The notes below the pieces were generated by a model. The model did not search any database, was not told the DNA's origin, and saw only the letters and a program-made list of their open reading frames with translations. 64,000 bases of DNA from Hydractinia symbiolongicarpus. Taxonomy: Eukaryota > Cnidaria > Hydrozoa > Anthoathecata > Hydractiniidae. The DNA lies in assembly GCF_029227915.1 (NCBI RefSeq), contig NC_079882.1:6014001-6078000 (forward strand), read 5' to 3'. The stretch's first letter is position 1, and every line of letters starts with the position of its first letter. Of the stretch, positions 49,104-60,594 are shown one piece after another. A program made the position numbers and the translations under genes.

Positions 49104-52100
49104 CTACCATAACGTGTTCAATGCTTTCATCGTGACTTCGTAACCAAGGAAACATGCCTAAAATATTATTTTTTTATATAAGTATAAAAAACATAAGCTG
49201 TCTTGTCGATGTTAACTTAAACAGTTAACTGCCGAAAAATTATCTAACTGCCGAAAAATTATCTATGTTGTCAAATATCTTACCGCATTTGCAGGAAAAG
49301 CACGAAGCATAACTGGAGTTAATCCTTTAAACAAAGCCGATACACCTTCTTGTCTTACCTGTAAAAAAAGCGGATTTAACATTTGTAACATACGTTCATT
49401 GCTAATCACAAGACGAAGTTAATTAAACAAGTTTCACAACAGCATTGTAAAACAAGACATAAGGGCAAACTAACTAATAACGTACTAATTTTTGAAAGAC
49501 ATCACGCACGCCGGTGTAAGTTCCAGGAGGTGCTAAAAATACGCAATTTATAACGTCAGCTTTTATATGGCTTACTTACAGTATTATGTTACAAGAATTT
49601 TTTTTTATAAACCCAAAACGTTTTAACAGAGCAAAACTTTTAAAGCTTCTTTCTGTCTACATCTCAAACGTATTTTACCTGTTTGAAATCGAGATTTCAA
49701 GGTGTCGGGTCCTATGGCAACAATCCAATTAAGTATACCAGCAGTGCCTAAACAATTCGAAAAATACAGAATCACGTCACAGTAAAATAATGTAAAAAAT
49801 CGTTGAATTTTGTTAGTTAAACAAGTTTGACAAAAAATAACTGCATTGCATGTTCTTATCCAGATTCGATTTCCAAACTCATTCTTGTAATTTAAAATAC
49901 ATTTGACACCCTTCAGACAGCTAAAATTTAACAAAAAGGAGCCCGGCGAAGGCAGCTGTAGCTTTCAAAAACTTGCCTAAAAAAACATTCTGCAGCAAAG
50001 GTACAAAGATATCAAATAAAAACATAAAAATTACCTCCAGCAGCGAGGACTCTTAATGGACTAAGATGTGCTCGGCTAATGAGAAAAACAACAACATAAA
50101 ATTAAATACAAATTTATTATTTTTAGTTTAACACTGCTGAACATGCATCTGAAATGTGTCCGGACAGGTCAACATTAAGAATGTGAAAAGAGGGAGACAT
50201 TACAACTATACATACTATCTTCAGGAAGGCGCACCTTGGTTGCAATCAAAGGAAAAATTTGAATTTCATATTTTCAAATGCGTTAAAATACAACATTTGT
50301 TTTATGAGACAACATGTTCTTCTTTTTTTCGTTGTAGTGAGTTCCAAAACGTTTACGGCACCGATTTTTATAAACAAATCAATATTTTTGTCCACGAGGT
50401 GCGAAATATTACATACGCTAGATCGATATACATACGCTAGAACGATATTTTAGATAGGATACAAGTTTGGGTTATTCTGACAGGAGGTTGAGCAAAAACG
50501 GAATAACGATTTACTTGCTGACGACTTCATAATTTAGGAACTGTATGTCAGATTGCAATCAGATTTTGAAAGAAAACATATATAGCCTATGCAAGCTTAC
50601 AAAGAAAGTTATATTGTAAACCAAGTTGCACATCCGGGGTAATGGGGCATTGAAAAAAAGTCATTTTGGCAAAACATGTTATGTTAATCAGTTCACCTTT
50701 ATAATACCTATGTATTGAAAAAGTTCGAATGCACATCACTTAACAGGTCTAAAATTACTGATGACAGAAAATGTATATTCGCTATTCCTTAAATATGATA
50801 TCATAATTTATGCAGCATAATTAAATCAGGCATTCATTAACTGAATAATAACAAAATCCTTTAAAGACGAAAAGAACTTTTTAAAAAATTTAGAAAGACT
50901 TGTTCCAACTTTTTAAGCTCTATAATATAAGTCGAACAAAATATTATATATCGGGTTCCATTTAAGGTAGCCTTTTACATCATACAAAAATCAGTTATTT
51001 AAGTTTAAAGATTGTAAGAATACTTACTGTTGAACAAAATATTATATATCGGGTTCCATTTAAGGTAGCCTTTTACATCATACAAAAATCAGTTATTTAA
51101 GTTTAAAGATTGTAAGAATACTTACTGTTGAACAAAATATTATATATCGGGTTCCATTTAAGGTAGCCTTTTACATCATACAAAAATCAGTTATTTAAGT
51201 TTAAAGATTGTAAGAATACTAGGACCAACAAAAAAGTAAATATTTTGATTCACCTTTCTCCTTCAGGTGTTAGATACCGTAACAACATCTCGTAACCCAT
51301 GAAATAGGCACCGCTGGCTGGAACATCTTAAAATTAGGAATATGTAAATATAGCTTGTCAAACTATAACAATAATAAATAGACTGATAATTTTAAGGAAT
51401 GTGAAAAAAAGAGCATCAAAAATAAATACATACCACGAAGTAAAGTTGCTGCAGTTCCACGATAAATCCCTCTGAAGAAACCTTCTTCCATGTAGATCTT
51501 TTTAGCACAATCCCATGCTCCATTGTATTTAGCATTTTTGGGGTCGCCAGCTTGAATCTATATTTGAAAAGAACGTGTCAGCTTAAAGAACTGAATGAAA
51601 CTGTACCCTTCAATGAAAAATAAATAAGGCATTACACAATTTACCTGTAGCAAACACTTGATTCTTTCACCAGGCACCATTATAACAGTTGTGAAAACGC
51701 CAGCTACCATACCAGCATTCCATATCTGTGGCAACCTAAAGTAGGCAAGTTACAAATAACTGGTATTTCAAATATTATGTGTGAAATAATGATCATAAAT
51801 GAAAATGATCATGAAAAATTTCTGATTAACATACGTTAATTCTTGTTTGACGTCAGTTGTTTGCAATTTTTTTCCTACACCAAAACCAAAGAAGCAAATA
51901 GCATATATTGGAGAGATTCCAATTAGTGGTGTTGCCATGCCTTTGTACAAACCTCGAAAGCCCTAAAGATATTTAATATGTAATTGTTAAATTATGCTTC
52001 TTAATATATAACAATCTAAAAAAACCTTTAAAATAACAGTACAAAGTGGAATGCAAATTCAAGTCCAACACTTAGGAATAAACAAATTTTTACCTCACTT

Positions 52101-52760
52101 TGAACAGTTTTTTTTGCACAATCAAATGTACCTCTGTAAAGAGGGGTTTCACCAGCTTTGACATTTTGTGTTTGCAAACGAACCTAAACAACAAATATAC
52201 ACTGGATTTTTTAGAAATCTACACAATGTGTACTTCCTTTAGCTACTAAAATAATATATACCTAACAGGAAACATCAATATTTGCAAATTTTACGTCTTT
52301 TTGACGTTGTGCAAAATATGTCAAATTTCTTCAATATTTATTTTTACATTTTGTTTTATTTGTATTAATAATAAAAAAAGAAATTATTGATTAGCATGTA
52401 CAGAAAAATAATGGCTTGGCTAGACAAGCTTTTGGTAAAACTGAGTGAGCAATTAATTGGTCAGCTATTATCTTAATGGGCATGTCTTTGTGTGAGTAAG
52501 AGCATTTACTCTGATAAGTCTGTGTATAATGTTTCAGTTTTAAAATAAACCTAAACATATAAATACTTGCAATAAAAAGGTGATAATTATCATGTACATA
52601 GTGCTGTATATTATGTAACTGATCCTACCTTTATTGTGTCTAGAGGTTGGCCAGTGACCACAAGGCAAATTCCTCCAGCTCCGCCAGCAATGAAATTCTT
52701 TAGTGGTGATGGTGGTGGTGGGGATGCTGATTCAGTAATTTTATTATTATCAACACTCAT
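49104..52760 (-). CDS. SLC25A20: Mitochondrial carnitine/acylcarnitine carrier, copy 2
   Basis: Tandem paralogue of the copy downstream, same strand. Exons: 52760-52629, 52183-52094, 51962-51835, 51735-51645, 51557-51434, 51326-51254, 50075-50035, 49747-49679, 49532-49486, 49358-49284, 49157-49104: lengths 132, 90, 128, 91, 124, 73, 41, 69, 47, 75 and 54, identical to copy 1, giving 307 codons. Signatures [22 protein letters not shown] and [11 protein letters not shown]; the second is the form usual for this carrier. Ends [24 protein letters not shown], also closer to the family norm than copy 1. The poly-proline N-terminus ([10 protein letters not shown]) is shared. Intron 6 is enlarged by a dispersed repeat and a 98-bp tandem array. 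Probably the more conserved copy. Confidence 0.94.
50655..50990. repeat. Dispersed repeat family R2, copy A
   Basis: Shares with 53083-53345, in the same orientation, the ordered blocks TTGGCAAAA-TTATGTTAATCA, TTCACCTTATAATA, TGATGACAG, ATAATTTATGCAGCATAATT, TTTTTAAGCTCTATAA and GGTTCC-TTTAAG. It lies in intron 6 of carrier copy 2; its 3' end grades into the 98-bp tandem array. Confidence 0.75.
50934..51221. repeat. 98-bp tandem repeat, three near-identical units
   Basis: Units begin at 50934, 51032 and 51130 with GAACAAAATATTATATATCG and read identically by eye until the last diverges at about 51221. The array grew from the end of R2 copy A, so it is recent. On the coding (minus) strand the junctions contain ACAGTAAGTATTC, a good 5' splice-site consensus. 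Confidence 0.92.
52368..52520. repeat. Dispersed repeat family R1, partial copy 3
   Basis: Keeps AGAAATTATTGATT, GGCT-GAC, GAGCAATTAATTGGTCAGCTA, TGTCTTTGTGTGAGTAAGAGCA-TT and CTGATAAG from the 3' half of the family seen at 4910 and 21530. It lies in intron 1 of carrier copy 2. Confidence 0.55.
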
Positions 52761-53082
52761 ATTTAGTATTTGTTAATTGTTTTGTCTACATTGTAAATGA
52801 TTTAAATGTTACATAACATATATTATTCAATAAATACTATATAAAACCTTGATTCATTTAGGCATCAGACAAATATTTCAGAATATATTTGAATTTCAAT
52901 GTTATAAAATACTTTTGTAACATAAAGCACAAACATCCATCTATTGTCAAGCTATTGCCCCAAAAAATAAACACACAGCAATGAACTTGATCTGATGTAT
53001 ATATTGATGTATCTATGGTTGGACGTACAGATTCCAGTTATGAGGTCACCAGCAAAAAATTTAAGAGGCCTGGAATGACCAT

Positions 53083-53345
53083 GTGTCATTTTTGGCAAAA
53101 AATTTTATGTTAATCAATTCACCTTATAATATCTATGCAATGAAAAATTTTGAATGCTGATGACAGTAAACGTCAAAATTTGCTATTATACTTAAATATC
53201 ATAATTTATGCAGCATAATTAAATCTGAAATTCTTTAAAGCGAATAAACAGCTTTTTAAAAAATTTAAGAAGACTATTAACAAACTTTTTAAGCTCTATA
53301 AAATGAGTCCAACATCATTTTATACTTCAGGTTCCCTTTAAGTCT
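53083..53345. repeat. Dispersed repeat family R2, copy B
   Basis: Single copy upstream of carrier copy 2, matching copy A in its intron 6. It lacks the 98-bp expansion. Confidence 0.7.
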
Positions 53346-53644
53346 TTTTGGGAAGCATATTTAATTGGTTTGTTTTTACCTGTGGCGTTTTTGTGGTTTA
53401 ATAACCTAAACCTATGTATAAAACAGTACTGCAATTTTTTATATCTTTTTATGGCCTTCTTTTGAAAAATTAAACCTAAAAAAACACAAACGAGTAATAG
53501 ATAAAAAAAATATTTGACAATAACAGAACATTATTTCAAAGGGAGCCCGAGGTATAAATAATGTTTGACGTATATTATAGAGCTAAGTCTTTTTAAATAT
53601 TTAATGTTAATGTATTTTTAATGTTATTGTATATTTTTAATTGT

Positions 53645-53941
53645 AATGTTAAGCATCGTTATTAGCCACCGTTCAACTTTCCAAAATTTAATTTATATTA
53701 AACTTTGTTTTTTCCACAAGTATATAGTTAGAAAGTTTAATTAATGACTCCACTCATGATTTTTTGTATACATGGGTTTAAATTCCTGCCTGTAAACTTT
53801 GATGAAACTTCCACTTGGAATTTTTCCCATGCCAAAACGCTAGCGTCTGTGTAGTGTTACAGGGTAAAGAAATTTTGTTTTTACTTTTAAAAATTACGGA
53901 AAGTTGAAGCGTGGCTAATAGCGATATTTATCAATTTAATG
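53645..53941. repeat. Inverted-repeat element, probable MITE
   Basis: TATTAGCCACCGTTCAACTTTCC inward from the left is mirrored, with few mismatches, by GGAAAGTTGAAGCGTGGCTAATA on the right. About 300 bp, no ORF; exact ends not resolved. Confidence 0.6.
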
Positions 53942-54309
53942 CTAAGGATGGATTATAAAATTTCTTACTAAAATATTATATTTTGTTTTCTTTATGTTAG
54001 CCACTGCAGACATAAAGAAAACAAAATTTGCAAGTACGATTAATCACACGCCTAAACACCTGCAATCACACACCTCTCACCAAATGGTCTTTATATAATA
54101 CATATATGTTCTTCAACAGGCATTTGAAACATTTTAATTTTTCATATAAAAAGGGAAATAAAAGCAGATCTAACAAAAAAATCCAATGATGGGTTTTTAC
54201 TCATTTTAACATTTTCAATGATGCTAAAGTTCAAAAAATGTTCTCGAAACTTATACAAAAATTGAATCACCAACTATTCATTGGAAAAATCACAAAATCC
54301 AGGTATATA

Positions 54310-54721
54310 AGGGGCCGTCGACAAACAGTTTTCGTCTCCTTTAACGGCAAATTGGCCGTTAGGGGGAGGAGGGGGTAATGCATTGTCCGTTAAAATATAA
54401 AAATGGAGACGAATTTCACTTTCTCACCTTTTTTGTTTCATTTTAGGGAAAATGAAAAAAGTTCAACAAATTAGAAAATGTTTCCACAGTAAAAATCCGA
54501 CATAATGTAGAATTGGTTGTTAAAAAATGTATCTCGTGTTCGTATAAGTGTCCACAAAGATTGTTCCATAAAGCGTGGAGGGGGGCAAAATTCTATTTAG
54601 GAGACGAAAACTAACATAGGGGAAATGGACTTGCCGTTAAAGGGGCTGGGGGGAGGGGGGTCTAAGTCTAGCGGCCAATTTGCTGTTAACAGAGAAGAAA
54701 ACTGTTTGTCAACGGCCCCTA
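54310..54721. mobile_element. MITE with long terminal inverted repeats
   Basis: Both ends read AGGGGCCGTYGACAAACAGT inward, continuing with TTTC-TCTC and AACRGCAAATTGGCCG for about 50 bp with few mismatches. G-rich strings (GGGGGAGGAGGGGG; GGGGGGAGGGGGG) lie just inside. 412 bp, no coding capacity. I cannot define a target duplication with confidence. Confidence 0.8.
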
Positions 54722-56127
54722 AATATCTTTTATGAATGACCTGTTTAAATTTTTTAAGTTTTTGGTCAAAGAAGTCTTAGGAATAACATGTGGAGTTAGC
54801 ATTACCTGCTAAAAATGCTAAAAACACATGATTTGGTATTTATTAATTTTAAACCTAAAATTCGTTAATAATAATAGTTAGCTATAGCTAGCTAGCTATT
54901 ATATTTTTTTTATGTAAAATAAATTCTAGTTTTTAGCAGACACTACCTTTAACTTTCTTATAACCTCTTACCCAGTACTTTGTACTATTGAAACTTAAAT
55001 ATATAACTTTGCTAACAAGGTTGAGTTCACATTTAAATTAAATGTGCTAGCTAGCTAAGAGGTGCTTTACGCACTTGTTAAGTTTGGTTTTTAAGACTAT
55101 TAAGTCATAATTGAGAAAAGAAATAAGTCTGTCTTACATTTATCGTCTAACTTGTGTGTGGTAGAGAAGAGTAAAAAATGAAGGTTACCCATTGCTACAA
55201 CTTGACTTGCTCTTGTCACTTAAATGACAGCCAGTTCTTTATGTCAAAAAAGATGGCAAACAATTCCAATCTGTCAACAAATTTCCGTGGACTTTGAACA
55301 TTTTAAGCTTTTCAATTTAATACTTTTACATAAAATATCGGCTTTAGCCTCGTTTTAAATTTGAATTTGCTCGATGTTTCAATATCTTTTAAGTGGATTT
55401 GCTCAGGTTTTTTTCTGACCTTGAAGACTGAAAAAGTTCTGGGGGAAATGGCGCCGTTCCAAGATGCTAGAGGGAAAGGAAGTCTCCCAATTTTTGCTAA
55501 AAGATTAAAGGCTAGTTAGCAGTCTACCCTAAATCCTAATTTTGTTCCTTACTACAGACTCTATCCTTAGCCCAGGCAGCTCTGTTTTTACCGCGGACAA
55601 CATTTTCTTCATGGGTATGACTTCAACACAGCAGAAAGATAGCTTTGAAGGTTTGGAAATATTTTACCAGTCATGACTAACACGCATGTTCCTTGCCTAG
55701 ATTTTAAGCACAAAATGCAATTGTAACAGCTCTGAATATTTTTGGGGTCACATGCCTGTTCTCCTATTGCCATTAAATTTGTAAGAGATATTTGCACTAC
55801 GAAAAAAAAAACATTCTCCCGCCGTTGGGCAAATGTCACCTGATACACTGTTAAACCAATTACAGGTCCGTATTTTTTAGGGCAGCCCTTAATGACTTGA
55901 GGAAAAACAAGCTGTTTATGTGGTCAGCTATTCATAAATAGAGGGTGTAATCTTTGTTTTCTGATTTTAAACCTGACATGTTGTTAGTGTATACTGCCTA
56001 ATTACGTGATTATCTAAACAAACAGCTCTGGCAATGATCTGGGAACTCAACATAACTTCATGGTTTTGACTACAAGCCATCCCCAGAAATATCTTTGCAA
56101 AAATGCAAGTAAACAAGGTGGGCCTTT
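54722..56127. other. Intergenic, nothing recognised
   Basis: AT-rich with GCTAGCTAGCT runs near 54880 and 55045. No exon supported on either strand. Confidence 0.4.
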
Positions 56128-56720
56128 TAAAAACGAAAAGCGACGATAGAAATGTTTTTTAAGATCGCTTTTTAAAAGTTTAAAATCGCTTTTTAAAAGT
56201 TTAAAATCGAAAAGGGGCTATAGAAATGTTTTTTTTAGATCGTATTTTAAAAGTTTAAAAACGAAAAGCAGCGATAGAAATGTTTTTTAAGATCGCTTTT
56301 TAAAAGTTTGAATGTAATCTACCGCGGACGTGAAACTCGCATGAATAGTTACACAGAATAATAACATTGCAATAGCTTTTGCTTTTTTAGGACAATAATT
56401 GCCTCGCTAATAAACAATTGCCACACGCGATTGATTGTTTAATCACAATAGGTTGCAAGATCAATTTTAGCAATCTATTTTGCGCGAACTCTTTTGAAAT
56501 TTTTAATTGCAGTAATTAAGCGGGTTTTTTGGATCGCATTTTAAACGTTTATAAATGAAAAGAGGCGATAGAAATGTTTTTTTAAATCGCATTTTAAAAG
56601 TTTATAAACGTAAAGCGGCAATGTTTTTTTAGATTGCATTTTATAAGTTTATAAACAAAAGCGGTTATAGAAATGTTTTTTTAGATTGCATTTTAAAAGT
56701 TTATAAACAAAAAGTGATAT
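56128..56720. repeat. Degenerate minisatellite, about 52-bp unit, in two blocks
   Basis: Units built on GCGATAGAAATGTTTTTT, AGATCGC and TTTTAAAAGTTTA recur at 56128-56310 and 56515-56720 (at least seven copies). The two blocks are separated by about 200 bp that starts with the left TIR of the element at 56306. Similar but weaker TTTAAAAA/ATAG units occur at 14140-14400. Confidence 0.75.
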
Positions 56721-57009
56721 TTAATAGTTGTGAACAATGCTTCTCCTATGTTTCTCAAATTAAACGTGCTGGAATCTTTTTAAGTAATTAAATCAACAAT
56801 ACATTCTCGCGCAATGTATTATAAAACTTTGTGAAAGATTTTTATTATTTAATTACTTCACGCTAATACGTAAAGGAATAGCTTATCAATGCGTTTACAC
56901 AATGCATCTAGTTATTACAAGAAATATAATTGCTCTGATATTTTTTCGTGAGCCATCCACCATGCAAAGGTGTGATATTAGCGCATACGCGGTAGATTAC
57001 ATTCAGACT
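56306..57009. mobile_element. TIR element adjoining the truncated LINE
   Basis: AGTTTGAATGTAATCTACCG at the left and its complement (one mismatch, CGGTAGATTACATTCAGACT) at the right bound about 700 bp. It encloses the second minisatellite block. Its right end directly abuts the point where the retrotransposon reading frame stops. No transposase frame seen. Confidence 0.6.
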
Positions 57010-57012
57010 GTA

Positions 57013-58660
57013 CTATAACTTATTAATCACTCTTTCAATAACTTTCATTACTTGATCAACCAACTTCAAACCTCTATAGTTACCTCTTTCTAATGCATCA
57101 CCCTTGCCCTTGAAACAATTCACTATTACACTCGACTGCCACTCACTCGGAATAACACCATCATTTATAATCTGATTAGCAAGACTTGTGATAAACTCAA
57201 CTTCAATATATCCAGATGCTTTTACCATCTCCTGCAGCCTTGCCAATCTTCAATTTCCTAATAGCCTCCACTACCCATTCTGTCTTGATCTGAATAGCTG
57301 GCCCTTCTACAATATCATCATCAGACAAATTATCCTCATCCCAATCAAACTCAGTGTTTAGCAACCTCTGATAATAATTCATCCAAGCTACCCTTTTCTC
57401 CTCCTCTGTGCTAGCCAAAACACCTTCATCATTACATATTCCTTTTTCACCTACAACATCTTGATTAGTCTTCTTCATTTGCTTTGCTATCTTGAATACC
57501 TCATTGCGCTGGTCTTCCCCCTCTTAACACATCTGCAAATCTGTTTCTCTCTGCTTCTGATTTTGCCTGATATCCCACTGTACGAGCCTGATGCTTAGCT
57601 TCTAAGTAAATATTTTTACTACCACCTGACTTCCACTCTTTCCAAAGTTTCCTCTTTACTTTATACACTGCTCAACCTAATTATTCCGCCACCAGGTCTG
57701 TCTATGTCTAGCTGGTCCTTTCGTCTACCCGCAGCTATCATCAGAAGCTTCTAGAAGACAATTCTTTAAAGTAGTCCAAGTACTTTCAACTTTGTCACTA
57801 TCACACTGACCATTGTTGGCTAATTGATGAACTTTTGCACTAAATTGTCTTGCTACAATCTCTTCCTTCAGCTTCCAGACTTTACGACGGGGCCTGTACT
57901 TTCCCTCGGCTTCGTTAACACTCGTCAAGATAATATCACAAACCAGCAAGCTATGCTGGGAAACACACTTCCCCCGATATAACTTTCATGTCCTTCATCA
58001 CTTTCTTGTCTGACTTTCTAACCAGGAAGTAATCTGTGTCTTACAGCCACCTGACTCATATGTTATCAGCCTACTCTGTCTCTTACTGAATGATGTGTTG
58101 CAAACCACCATGTCCGTTGCCATTCCAAACTCAGGCAACCTCTCCCCTTCCTTATTTCTGCTCCCAAATCCATAGCCTCCATGCACACCTCTATAACCTT
58201 CAGATGTTCCCAACATGACCATTAAAGTCGCCGCGCACCATGACAAGTTCAGTGTCTCCAAACTTTGATGTGACTGCTATTAACTCATCATAAAACTTAT
58301 CTTTATCTTCCTCACTGAGTCCACACTGTGGAGCATAAACTGAAAGAAAAGTGACAATCCTATTACCTATTAAAAACTTTACCACTATAATACGATTATT
58401 AACACGCATAACTTCTATTACTTTTTCTACCCACTTCTCTGCAACCAATATGCCAACTCCTCCATATCCATCACTATTACCAATCCAAAAAAGCTTATAC
58501 CTTGCCCTCCTACTTACCACAAATCTCACTGAAGCTCCTCTCCACCTGACTTCCTGAACACAACACATATCAACAGATCTACGTTCTAACATTTCAACTA
58601 TTTCACCTGCTCCACCTCTCAGAGTACTAACATTTACACTAGCCATCCTCAACCTAGTGT
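57013..58660 (-). mobile_element. Non-LTR retrotransposon relic (endonuclease plus start of RT), frameshifted
   Basis: Read on the minus strand from 58652: an APE-type endonuclease domain, RMASVNVSTLRG, CCVQEVRWRGA, GYGGVGILV, FLSVYAPQCGL, VRGDFNGHVG, then a frame change and RLITYESGGCKTQI. Further frames give YYQRLLNTEFDWDEDNL and the RT start, VIPSEWQSSVIVNCFKGKGD...NYRGLKLVDQVMKVIERVI, and the element stops before the RT catalytic YxDD. At least three frame breaks, so dead. The type resembles RTE/CR1-like elements; loss of the 3' half, not the 5', is unusual. A related 5' sequence (GCTGGATGCCCTTCCTAGCA) extends to about 58860. Confidence 0.85.
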
Positions 58661-59428
58661 TATCTACCTTGTTATGTGATAGCTGGGTAACGGTCTGACA
58701 ATGCTCACACCTGACATCTTTCCTATCATGCGTGACACCTTCACTCCTTAGAGTTCCAGACTCGTTTACCCAGTTTGTCTGATCAACTGTCCTTACGGCC
58801 TTTAATAATGAGTGTTGGCATTGTTTTACAGCTGGATGCCCTTCCTAGCACCAACCGTTCACAGACTGGACTGGGTGTTGTATAAAGTTACACCATCACT
58901 ATGTGGCATTTCATGGGACTTCCACAATCGCCCCTTTAAACTAAGGTATGGTGGAGGACGTTCAACTCCTCTCTTGTCTCTTAAAGAGACCCTTCACCCT
59001 GTGGCATTCTAACCCGAGAGACTTGCATTTTAGCTGCTAGCTGCCAGAAACCTGTTGGCTTACTACAAGTGCTGACACTGCATACATAAATTAATTTAGG
59101 TGCACAATGCACTGTGTGCCAGATGAAAAACTCATGGCTAGGCCTGGTTGCTCTATTTTTTATGTAATAAAGAGCATCTCTTCATTTGTGCATTGTGTGT
59201 CGTGGTCTTGACAAAAAAAAATATGGCGTTATTTAACTTTTGTATGGATACTTTGTTGTCCCAACATTTGCCAAATCAGAAATCTAAAAGGCTTTTTGCT
59301 GCAGAGAATTTCGGCTGGTCAAAAAAATGATGAGCAGTATTATAGGTTAAATAAGATTTTACAAGTAAGGTTGGCTATCTAAACCCTGGTATTTTTATTT
59401 TTATTCAAACTACCTTTTGTTTTTTTAG

Positions 59429-59468
59429 CTATGGACATGAGGATGGCTGTTGCTGTGGATGAAAAGTA
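59429..59468 (+). CDS. Candidate first coding exon of the JADE-like gene
   Basis: A TTTTTTAG acceptor (59427-59428) is followed two bases later by ATG (59431) reading MDMRMAVAVDEK and a GTAAGT donor after 59468. The two leftover bases join exactly with the single leading base of the exon at 63093 to make a Tyr codon. Only phase and splice consensus support it; the short peptide has no recognisable homology. Confidence 0.45.
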
Positions 59469-59719
59469 GTAAGTTAAATATATGTACTTGTTATCTAGTC
59501 TTGACAATTTTGATTTTTAATTAAAATGCTACATTTTGTGTTTTTTTTCATTTTTGCCGAAAAAATTACCGCTTTACTTTTTATGTCCCCTTCAAGGGTT
59601 GACAAATCAATTACAGTACAGTTTAGATTTGTAAGCACCCATCTAAGGCGTGGTCAGTTGTTTTTTATCGCAAATCATTGCATATTTTTATATATATAAA
59701 TAAAAATTTTGACATTTAA

Positions 59720-59841
59720 TCTATATTATAATACCTGTATACGTCTGTCACGCAAAATGGTACCGCAAGTAGTGAGACACCTGCAATGCAGTATAAAAAG
59801 AACAGGGAAACCCGTGGATTTTTCCACGGGCAACCAACTAG
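59720..59841. mobile_element. Short Helitron relic, copy 2, intact ends
   Basis: 122 bp: starts TCTATATTATAATACC after an A, ends CTAG before a T, with a perfect 8-bp hairpin (CCCGTGGA-TTTT-TCCACGGG, 59811-59830) 11 nt from the end. All three are Helitron hallmarks. Sister of 15629-16120. Far too short to code for a Rep/helicase, so mobilised in trans. In the first JADE intron. Confidence 0.8.
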
Positions 59842-59858
59842 TTATAATTAAATTTATT

Positions 59859-59891
59859 AACTTTTTTTTTTTTTTTTGGGGGGGGGGGGTG
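59859..59891. repeat. T-run followed by G-run
   Basis: About 16 T then 12 G with one T, just after the Helitron. Prone to assembly or sequencing error, and G-quadruplex-like. Confidence 0.9.
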
Positions 59892-60194
59892 GTTAGCGAA
59901 AAGCTTACAAACAAATTTAAATATTACATGTGCTGAAAGTGGACATTTTATTGTTCATACCTGGTTTATGAGTTATAATAAAAGGACAACAGGAGAACTA
60001 AATAGGAATCTTATTTTGCAGTTGATCTTTGCATGGATTCACTTCACGTCAAAATAGCATTTTCAGTTTTTATTTTTGGTGCATGTTAACGAAGTTTAGA
60101 TTCACAACATGTACAGGCTCCAAGCATGTACATATTTGATGCCATTGGTTTGTTTAATTTGTTAAAATTTGGAAATTGTGGATACTGTAAGGTT

Positions 60195-60310
<116 letters not shown>

Positions 60311-60594
60311 ATATTTAAAGTGGCTAGCCCAGAAAATCACAAAAACCTATAGTTAGTGGATTGTTTCCATTGGGGGCCACTAGAACAGAAAAAGAAACAA
60401 AAAATGATAAACCTTAGACTGCCAATCAAACAAACATAGTAACATTTATAATCTGTGAAAATTGAATAGAAAAAGAATAAAAAAGAAAAATTGAAAAGTT
60501 AAAAAGTGATCTCCATTAGAATTTGCCAAATACATTAGACATAGAAATCTTAAAAGAAAGCAGACTTCCATCACAGGTCACTTGGTCTGGAAGA

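Noticed and set aside
50934-51221. CRISPR array
   Set aside because: Three direct repeats of 98 bp without unique spacers, inside an intron of a eukaryotic gene; a simple tandem duplication.
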